A stretch of 7,651 nt of DNA. Origin: Pseudomonadota bacterium. Its GTDB lineage: Bacteria; Pseudomonadota; Gammaproteobacteria; Xanthomonadales; Xanthomonadaceae. This document shows, one piece after another, positions 1 to 4,521 of this stretch. Numbering within the stretch: position 1 is the first letter of the stretch; each line of letters begins with the position of its first letter. The stretch is taken from contig JAEWLO010000388.1 in assembly GCA_023457475.1 (NCBI GenBank), forward strand, positions 1-7,651, in the 5' to 3' direction. The notes under the pieces were generated by a model that did not search any database, was not told the origin of the DNA, and was given only the letters and a program-made list of their open reading frames with translations. The translations under genes and the position numbers were made by a program.

Positions 1-114
1 GGCGGTCCGCGGGTCGGCCAACGGCCGGCGCCACCGATCCGCGGTTGCGTTTGAATTTCCTGTGGCCACCGACCGACTGTCGAGGGCGGGTCGGGGTGGG
101 TTTGCGAAGGTGTG
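1..114. other. Intergenic stretch without a supported gene
   Basis: This is GC-rich sequence with no reading frame that looks coding. A short frame beginning at 45 on the plus strand has no recognisable protein features and runs through the hairpins and the terminator to its right, so I do not accept it. Short inverted words are present (for example CCGACC near 69 and GGGTCGG near 87), but none is long enough to name. It probably lies between fadE and a gene beyond the left edge. Confidence 0.4.
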
Positions 115-164
115 AGCCGCATGGATGCGGCGACCAAGCCCCCATGGACGGGTTCACGGCGTCC
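115..164. repeat. Paired-hairpin intergenic element with ATGGAY loops
   Basis: Two hairpins sit next to each other with nearly the same loop. The first is GCCGC (116-120), loop ATGGAT, GCGGC (127-131); its arms can be read as GCCGCAT/ATGCGGC. The second is CCC (141-143), loop ATGGAC, GGG (150-152). An alternative fold pairs GGACG (146-150) with CGTCC (160-164). From memory, very similar paired stems ending in GGGTTCACGGCGTCC are scattered between genes in Xanthomonadaceae genomes, but I cannot confirm copy number here. The function is unknown; an RNA-processing or 3'-end element is one possibility. Confidence 0.5.
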
Positions 165-222
165 TTCGAAAACCAACACCGTCCCGCCAAAACACGGAAC
201 CGTTGCGCAAAGGCTCTTCGCG

Positions 223-258
223 AAGAAAAAAAACGGCGAGCCGAAGCCCGCCGTTTCT
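223..258 (-). terminator. Intrinsic terminator of the hydrolase-fadE operon
   Basis: Read on the minus strand, AAACGGCGGGC pairs with GCTCGCCGTTT around a TTCG tetraloop (11 pairs including one G-U, positions 231-256). A run of eight T residues (233-226) begins in the last stem pairs and continues beyond them. It starts about 25 nt after the fadE stop codon. A stable UUCG-capped stem followed by a U tract is the standard Rho-independent form. Confidence 0.88.
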
Positions 259-280
259 TGAACCTTCCGCGATCCTGAAA

Positions 281-2758
281 TCAGGCCGCTTCAGACTGCG
301 AAGCGCCCTGCTTGCGGTCGTAGTAGCTGGCCGCTCGCAGTTCGTGCGGATCGAAGTCGTCGACCGTGATCGTGTCCAGGGTCAGCGTGCGCAGCTCTTC
401 CAGCAGCGTGCGCTCGTCCTGGGTGATCACGCCCTCGGCCACGGCTTCGTCCAGCTGCGAAGCGAAGTCCAGCGCCTCGATGCCCTTGGTCTTGAGGGCC
501 TTGAGGAACTTGCGCTCCACCGGCTCGGCCATGATCGCCTTGGCCAGGTAGCTGTTGATGCGGCCGCCCGGATTGTTGTCGCACGGGGTCAGGAAGACGC
601 CATTGGCCAGACGCTCGCGGGCCTCGTTCGGAGCCATCAGCAGCGCGGCCACGCGGCGGCTCAGGCGGTCGCCCGGAGCCTCGGCGCGACGGCCGAACGG
701 GAAGATCAGCAGCCACATCAGCCAGCCGATGGGGCGGATCGGGAAGTTGCGCAGCGCCGCCGACAGCGACTCCTCGATCTTGTGCACGCTGTCGTGGAAC
801 GCCCACGCCAGCAGCGGCTGGTCGGCGGCCGGCGCGCCTTCGTCGTGGTAACGCTTGAGCATCGCGCTGGTCATGTAGACATGGCTCAGCACATCGCCCA
901 GGCGGCCCGACAGCGATTCCTTGAACTTCAGCTTGCCGCCCAGCGTCATCATCGAGATGTCCGCCATCAGCGCCAGGTTGGCCGAGTAACGGTCCAGCTT
1001 GCGGAAATAGCGGCGGGTGTAGGCGTCGCCCGGTGCGGCACCGAAGCGGGCACCGGTCAGGCCGAACCAGAACGAACGCACCGCGTTGGAAATGCCGAAC
1101 CGGATGTGGCCGAACAGGCTGCGGTCGAACGCCTCCAGGCCGGCACGGGTGTCCGGGTCCTGCGCGGCCTTCATTTCCTGGAGCACCCACGGGTGGCAGA
1201 GGATCGCACCCTGGCCGAAGATCAGCAGGCTGCGGGTCATGATGTTGGCACCCTCCACCGTGATCGCGATGGGCGCGGCCTGCCAGCTGCGGCCCGCGAA
1301 ATTCCGCGGCCCCAGGATGATGCCCTTGCCGCCGATCACGTCCATCACGTCCGAGATCACTTCCCGGCTCATGTTGGTGCAGTGGTACTTGGCAATGGCA
1401 GACGGCACGGACGGCACGTCGCCGCGGTCCACCGCGGCGGCGGTGGCCTGCGACAGCGCGCTGATCTTGTAGGCCTTGCCCCCGATGCGGGCCAGGGCTT
1501 CTTCCACGCCTTCGAAGCGGCCGACCGACAGGCCGAACTGCTTGCGGATGCGCGCGTAGGCTCCGGTGACCACCGCGCCGGCCTTGGCACCACCGCTGGC
1601 GGTGGAGGGCAGGGTGATCGAGCGGCCCACGGCCAGGCACTCGTTGAGCATGTTCCAGCCCTTGCCGGCCTTCTCCGCACCGCCGATCAGCTGGGTGAGC
1701 GGAATGAAGATGTCCTTGCCGCGGATCGGACCGTTCTGGAAGGTCGAATTCAGCGGGAAGTGGCGGCGGCCGATCTCGACGCCGGCGGTGTCACGCGGCA
1801 GCAGGGCCAGGGTGATGCCGATGTCGCGCGTATCGCCGATCAGCCCGTCCGGGTCGTACATGCGGAAGGCCATGCCGATCAGCGTCGCGACCGGGGCCAG
1901 GGTGATGTAGCGCTTGTCGAAGGTGAGCTTGACGCCCAGCACCTGCTCGCCGTTCCACTCGCCCTTGCAGACGATGCCGTAGTCGGGAATCGAGGTCGCG
2001 TCCGAACCGGCGAACGGACCGGTCAGGCCGAAGCAGGGTACTTCGCGGCCGTCGGCCAGGCGGGGCAGGTACAGATCCTTCTGCGACTGGGTGCCGTAAT
2101 GCACCAGCAGTTCGCCCGGGCCCAGCGAGTTGGGCACGCCCACGGTGGAGCTCACCACGCTGGAGACCGAGGCCAGCTTCTGGATCACCTTGTGGTGCGC
2201 CAGCGCGCTGAAGCCCAGGCCACCGTATTCCTTCGGAATGATCATGCCGAAGAACTTGTTCTTCTTGATGTAGCTCCACAGCTCCGGCGGCAGGTCGGCA
2301 TGGACATGGGTGATTTCCCAGTCGTTGACCATCCGGCACAGTTCTTCCACCGGACCGTCGAGGAACGCCTGCTCCTCCGCGCTGAGCTGCGGCTTGGGGT
2401 AGTTGAGCAGCTTGTTCCAGTCCGGGTCACCGGTGAACAGTTCGCCTTCGAATCCGACCGAACCGGTTTCCAGCGCGATCCGCTCCGTCTGCGACAGTGG
2501 CGGCAGCACCTTGCGGAACACCTTCATCATCGGGCCGGTCAGCAGCGGCTTGCGGATGAACGGCAGCAGCAGCGGCACGGCAATGACCGCGACGAGCGCC
2601 GCAGCCACGATCGTGGCCGTCTGGTTGACATAGGGAATGAACCAGCAGGCAGCCAGCAGCGCGAGGCTGATGAGCGTCCAGGTGATCAGGCGCATCCGGT
2701 GGTAGGCGACGAACGCGCCTGCCAGCAGGATGGCGAGGAAGGGAACGACAAAGCTCAT
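281..2758 (-). CDS. fadE: Acyl-CoA dehydrogenase, FadE type (first step of fatty-acid beta-oxidation)
   Basis: An 825-residue protein, close to the roughly 814 residues of E. coli FadE and longer than ordinary ~400-residue acyl-CoA dehydrogenases. The family is a FAD enzyme that converts acyl-CoA to trans-2-enoyl-CoA and passes electrons towards the quinone pool. Three hydrophobic segments at about residues 3-19, 24-43 and 48-68 suggest membrane attachment. The dehydrogenase core follows (about 135-520), with IPKEYGGLGFS at 174-184, the FAD/substrate-region motif GLTGPFAGSD at 244-253, and the predicted catalytic Glu502 in VEGAN just before the FGQGA segment. The C-terminal part (about 525-810) matches the extra domain (DUF1974 type) of FadE proteins. 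The chosen ATG at 2758 has GGAG seven bases upstream and overlaps the hydrolase stop as ATGA, which suggests translational coupling. The frame is open upstream of this ATG only because it runs through the hydrolase gene. I see no frameshift or missing key residue. Confidence 0.95.
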   Translation of the reverse strand: MSFVVPFLAILLAGAFVAYHRMRLITWTLISLALLAACWFIPYVNQTATIVAAALVAVIAVPLLLPFIRKPLLTGPMMKVFRKVLPPLSQTERIALETGSVGFEGELFTGDPDWNKLLNYPKPQLSAEEQAFLDGPVEELCRMVNDWEITHVHADLPPELWSYIKKNKFFGMIIPKEYGGLGFSALAHHKVIQKLASVSSVVSSTVGVPNSLGPGELLVHYGTQSQKDLYLPRLADGREVPCFGLTGPFAGSDATSIPDYGIVCKGEWNGEQVLGVKLTFDKRYITLAPVATLIGMAFRMYDPDGLIGDTRDIGITLALLPRDTAGVEIGRRHFPLNSTFQNGPIRGKDIFIPLTQLIGGAEKAGKGWNMLNECLAVGRSITLPSTASGGAKAGAVVTGAYARIRKQFGLSVGRFEGVEEALARIGGKAYKISALSQATAAAVDRGDVPSVPSAIAKYHCTNMSREVISDVMDVIGGKGIILGPRNFAGRSWQAAPIAITVEGANIMTRSLLIFGQGAILCHPWVLQEMKAAQDPDTRAGLEAFDRSLFGHIRFGISNAVRSFWFGLTGARFGAAPGDAYTRRYFRKLDRYSANLALMADISMMTLGGKLKFKESLSGRLGDVLSHVYMTSAMLKRYHDEGAPAADQPLLAWAFHDSVHKIEESLSAALRNFPIRPIGWLMWLLIFPFGRRAEAPGDRLSRRVAALLMAPNEARERLANGVFLTPCDNNPGGRINSYLAKAIMAEPVERKFLKALKTKGIEALDFASQLDEAVAEGVITQDERTLLEELRTLTLDTITVDDFDPHELRAASYYDRKQGASQSEAA

Positions 2759-3630
2759 GAGCGTGCTCCGGTGACGTGCTCGGGTGTGGCGGACAGTGCC
2801 GCGGCGGAAGCCGGGGTCAACACGTCCAGGTAGTCCAACACAGTGGCGGTAAAGGCATTGTTGTCGTCGCCGGCGACCATGTGGGTGGCCTCCGGCAGCT
2901 GTACGTGGCGCGCGTGCGGTACCAATGCCAGGAATTCGGCCACCGTCTGCGGGGTGACCAGGTTGCTGCGCCCGCCGCTGACCAGCAGCACCGGGCATTT
3001 CACCTGCCGCGCCGCTTCGGCCAGCGCGTCCTGGTGCTGCTCGCTGTCACGCGCCAGCTCAGCCACCAGGCGTGGGTCCCAGTGCCAGCGCCAGCGTCCG
3101 TGGCCGTCGTCGCGCAGCAGCGCGCGCAGCGAGTCCTCGGACTTGCGTGGGCGGTGTGGCATGTAGGCGGAGATGACATCGGCAGCGTGCGCCAGCGAGT
3201 CGAAGCCGTCCGGGTGCGCGGTCATGAAGGCGAGGATGCGCTCCACCCCGGCCGTATCCCAGCGCGGGGTGATGTCCACCAGCACCATGGCCGAGAACAG
3301 TCCCGGCCAGCGCGCTTCGGCCAGCAGGCCGAACAGCCCGCCCATGGAGGCCGCGACCAGAATGGGCGGCTGCGGCTGCTCCCCGGCCAGCACGATCAGG
3401 TCGTCGGCGAACTGTTCGCCGTGATAGGGCAGATCGGCGGCGTTCCAGTCGGAATCACCGTGACCGCGTGCGTCATAGGCCAGTGTCTGGTAGCCCGCCT
3501 CCGCCAGCGCCTGTGCTGTCGGAATCCAGGCGTGGCGGGTCTGGCCGAAACCGTGCGCGAACACGACGGTGCCACGACGTCCGGCGGGCGTGCGGGACAC
3601 GGCCAGGGTGGTGTCGCGCGCCGCGGTCAT
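2755..3630 (-). CDS. Alpha/beta hydrolase, probable esterase or thioesterase
   Basis: A 291-residue alpha/beta-hydrolase-fold protein with no signal peptide, so probably cytoplasmic. Visible landmarks are the oxyanion segment FAHGFGQ (24-30), YDARGHGDSD (52-61), the nucleophile elbow AASMGG with Ser95, VLVDITPRW (116-124), the strand-end segment LLVSGGRSNLVTP (215-227) and the catalytic His250 in ATHMVAGD. Two positions are unusual: the elbow is A-x-S-x-G instead of G-x-S-x-G, and the usual acid after GGRS is Asn223 rather than Asp. The start is uncertain. An in-frame ATG at 3675 would add 15 residues, but only 8 of the 14 codons after that ATG end in G or C, whereas all of the first 14 after the 3630 ATG do, so I prefer 3630. 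No strong Shine-Dalgarno precedes either. It is first in an operon with fadE (4-nt overlap), divergent from tetR. The substrate is unknown; an acyl ester or acyl-CoA is inferred from context only. Confidence 0.88.
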   Translation of the reverse strand: MTAARDTTLAVSRTPAGRRGTVVFAHGFGQTRHAWIPTAQALAEAGYQTLAYDARGHGDSDWNAADLPYHGEQFADDLIVLAGEQPQPPILVAASMGGLFGLLAEARWPGLFSAMVLVDITPRWDTAGVERILAFMTAHPDGFDSLAHAADVISAYMPHRPRKSEDSLRALLRDDGHGRWRWHWDPRLVAELARDSEQHQDALAEAARQVKCPVLLVSGGRSNLVTPQTVAEFLALVPHARHVQLPEATHMVAGDDNNAFTATVLDYLDVLTPASAAALSATPEHVTGARS

Positions 3631-3671
3631 GCGCTCATCGGCTACAACAGCGGAAAGGGAAGAGGGCGTGA

Positions 3672-3689
3672 CCATACTCGTTAGTATGG
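3672..3689. promoter_or_regulatory. Operator O1, 18-bp inverted repeat over the hydrolase -10
   Basis: CCATACTCGTTAGTATGG has perfect 7-bp arms (CCATACT/AGTATGG) around CGTT. It covers the -10 hexamer of the leftward promoter and reaches the expected transcription start. The size, symmetry and position beside a divergent tetR are what is expected of a TetR-family operator. Binding by the neighbouring regulator is an inference. Confidence 0.7.
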
Positions 3690-3710
3690 ACCTGTCCCGG
3701 GGCAAGTCAA
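3683..3710 (-). promoter_or_regulatory. Sigma70-type promoter of the hydrolase-fadE operon
   Basis: On the minus strand a -35 of TTGACT (3710-3705) is followed after 16 bp by CATACT (3688-3683) as the -10. This puts the transcription start at about 3675-3677. A hydrolase start at 3630 would then have a leader of about 46 nt; a start at 3675 would be almost leaderless. O1 overlaps the -10 and O2 overlaps the -35, so a bound repressor should block polymerase. Confidence 0.65.
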
Positions 3711-3725
3711 TACCTATGAGTATGG
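3708..3725. promoter_or_regulatory. Operator O2, imperfect second copy of the 18-bp repeat
   Basis: CAATACCTATGAGTATGG matches O1 at 13 of 18 positions, including the whole right arm AGTATGG; the left arm is degenerate. It overlaps the -35 of the hydrolase promoter. Its centre is 36 bp from that of O1, about 3.4 helical turns, so two dimers would not sit on exactly the same face. Confidence 0.6.
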
Positions 3726-3744
3726 TTGTGTGAATTCCACACAA
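3726..3744. promoter_or_regulatory. 19-bp palindrome of different sequence, possible second regulator site
   Basis: TTGTGTGAATTCCACACAA has perfect 7-bp arms (TTGTGTG/CACACAA) around AATTC. It begins at the base after O2 and reaches into the region expected to hold the tetR -35. Its sequence is unrelated to O1/O2, so it may be a site for another DNA-binding protein. With no T run after it, and lying before any likely tetR transcription start, it is not a terminator. Confidence 0.5.
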
Positions 3745-3768
3745 ACCAACCCCGGCGTATGGTTAAAT
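3735..3768 (+). promoter_or_regulatory. Probable tetR promoter with an operator half-site
   Basis: TATGGT (3758-3763) is the best -10, with a weak TTCCAC (3735-3740) 17 bp upstream; TTAAAT (3763-3768) is an alternative -10. Either places the transcription start within a few bases of the tetR ATG at 3776, so the mRNA would be leaderless or nearly so, which fits the lack of a Shine-Dalgarno there. The word CGTATGG (3756-3762), a one-mismatch copy of the operator arm, overlaps this -10. The exact hexamers are uncertain. Confidence 0.4.
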
Positions 3769-3775
3769 CATCACC

Positions 3776-4375
3776 ATGAATGAACCTGAAGCTTCCGCCG
3801 CCGAGCCCCGCGCCGGCCGCAACAGCCGCCTCAGTGCGGAAGACTGGGCGCAGGCCGCGCTCGACCTGATTGCTGAACAAGGTGTGGGTGCGGTGGCCGT
3901 CGAGCCGCTGGCGCGCCGGCTTGGCGTGACCAAGGGTAGCTTCTACTGGCATTTCCCCTCGCGCGATGCGCTGCTGCAGGCGGCGCTGGAGCGCTGGGAG
4001 CTGTTCGAGCAGGAGCAGGTATTCGGCAGCCTGGAAGATGTTCCGGATCCGCGCGCACGCCTGCGCCAGCTGTTCCAGGTGGTGGCGCACGAAGTGCAGC
4101 CGCATGTGATCTACAGCGAACTGCTCAAGGCCCTGGACCATCCGATGGTGCGGCCGGTGATCGACCGCGTCTCGCACCGTCGCCTGGAGTACCTGGTGGC
4201 GTCGTTCCGGCAGGCCGGGTTGAGCCGTACCGATGCGCAGCACCGTGCACGCCTGGCGTATGCCGCGTATGTGGGCTTCCTGCAGCTGTCGCTGCAGTTG
4301 CAGCAGCCCAAGCAGGCCCGCGAGGACTTCGAGGCCTACGTGGAGCACGTGATCGAGACGCTGATTCCGGTCTGA
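3776..4375 (+). CDS. TetR/AcrR-family transcriptional regulator
   Basis: A 199-residue protein of normal TetR length. The N-terminal DNA-binding domain spans about residues 20-66: helix AALDLIAEQGVGAVAVEPLA, then the helix-turn-helix with RRLGVTKGSFYWHFPSRDAL, a near-consensus TetR recognition helix. The remainder (about 75-199) is helical and would hold the ligand pocket and dimer interface; it does not identify the ligand. The family binds palindromic operators as dimers and is released by a small molecule. The gene is divergent from the hydrolase-fadE operon, with matching 18-bp inverted repeats between them. I infer autorepression and control of the operon, with an acyl-CoA, fatty acid or ester as ligand. 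The start at 3776 is the first in-frame ATG that keeps the whole domain; no ribosome site precedes it, in keeping with a very short leader. Activation rather than repression cannot be excluded. Confidence 0.93.
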   Translation: MNEPEASAAEPRAGRNSRLSAEDWAQAALDLIAEQGVGAVAVEPLARRLGVTKGSFYWHFPSRDALLQAALERWELFEQEQVFGSLEDVPDPRARLRQLFQVVAHEVQPHVIYSELLKALDHPMVRPVIDRVSHRRLEYLVASFRQAGLSRTDAQHRARLAYAAYVGFLQLSLQLQQPKQAREDFEAYVEHVIETLIPV

Positions 4376-4389
4376 TCCGCTTCGGCGGA
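4376..4389 (+). other. Small UUCG-capped hairpin directly after the tetR stop
   Basis: TCCGC, loop TTCG, GCGGA begins at the first base after the TGA. It has only five pairs and no T run, so it is not a terminator by itself. It may protect the 3' end together with the terminator a few bases downstream. Confidence 0.45.
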
Positions 4390-4399
4390 AGCACGACGA

Positions 4400-4425
4400 G
4401 AGGCCGCGGAAACGCGGCCTTTTTC
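4400..4425 (+). terminator. Intrinsic terminator of tetR
   Basis: AGGCCGCG (4401-4408), loop GAAA, CGCGGCCT (4413-4420), followed by TTTTC on the plus strand. The stem has eight perfect pairs with a GNRA tetraloop and five T residues from 4420. It lies about 25 nt after the tetR stop codon. Confidence 0.87.
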
Positions 4426-4456
4426 GTGTGTGTTGTTTCCGGCACCGTGCTGTCGG

Positions 4457-4490
4457 CAGAAAGAACAACGGCCCCTTACGGGGCCGTTGT
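4457..4490 (-). terminator. Intrinsic terminator of the TonB-dependent receptor gene
   Basis: ACAACGGCCCC (4465-4475) and GGGGCCGTTGT (4480-4490) form an 11-bp perfect stem around a 4-nt loop. Read leftward it is followed by TCTTTCT, a U-rich tail that fits termination of the minus-strand receptor gene, whose stop lies about 30 nt away. On the plus strand the following bases (ACTTCAAC) are less U-rich, but the strong stem could also back up the tetR terminator. Confidence 0.78.
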
Positions 4491-4521
4491 ACTTCAACTG
4501 CTACATATTGCTACTGCCAGA

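Noticed and set aside
291..1640. A 449-codon open frame on the minus strand inside fadE
   Set aside because: It is fadE read in another frame, with Gly/Arg/Pro-rich low-complexity product and no domain.
125..2833. A 902-codon open frame on the plus strand opposite fadE
   Set aside because: It is the mirror of a strongly GC3-biased gene. The product is a low-complexity mix of Arg, Ala, Gly, His and Gln with no domain, while the minus strand encodes an intact FadE.
2759..2998. Extension of the fadE frame 80 codons upstream of the ATG at 2758
   Set aside because: This part is the hydrolase gene read in another frame. The ATG at 2758 has a Shine-Dalgarno and begins the FadE-like hydrophobic N-terminus.
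3726..3744. Resemblance of the palindrome to the start of the E. coli lac operator region (TTGTGTGGAATT on the minus strand)
   Set aside because: The match stops after about a dozen bases, the lac core operator is missing, and no LacI-type gene or sugar genes are nearby. It looks like coincidence.
3707..4468. A 253-codon frame on the minus strand opposite tetR
   Set aside because: It spans the tetR terminator, the operators and both promoters, has no domain and is explained by GC-biased antisense of a clear TetR gene.
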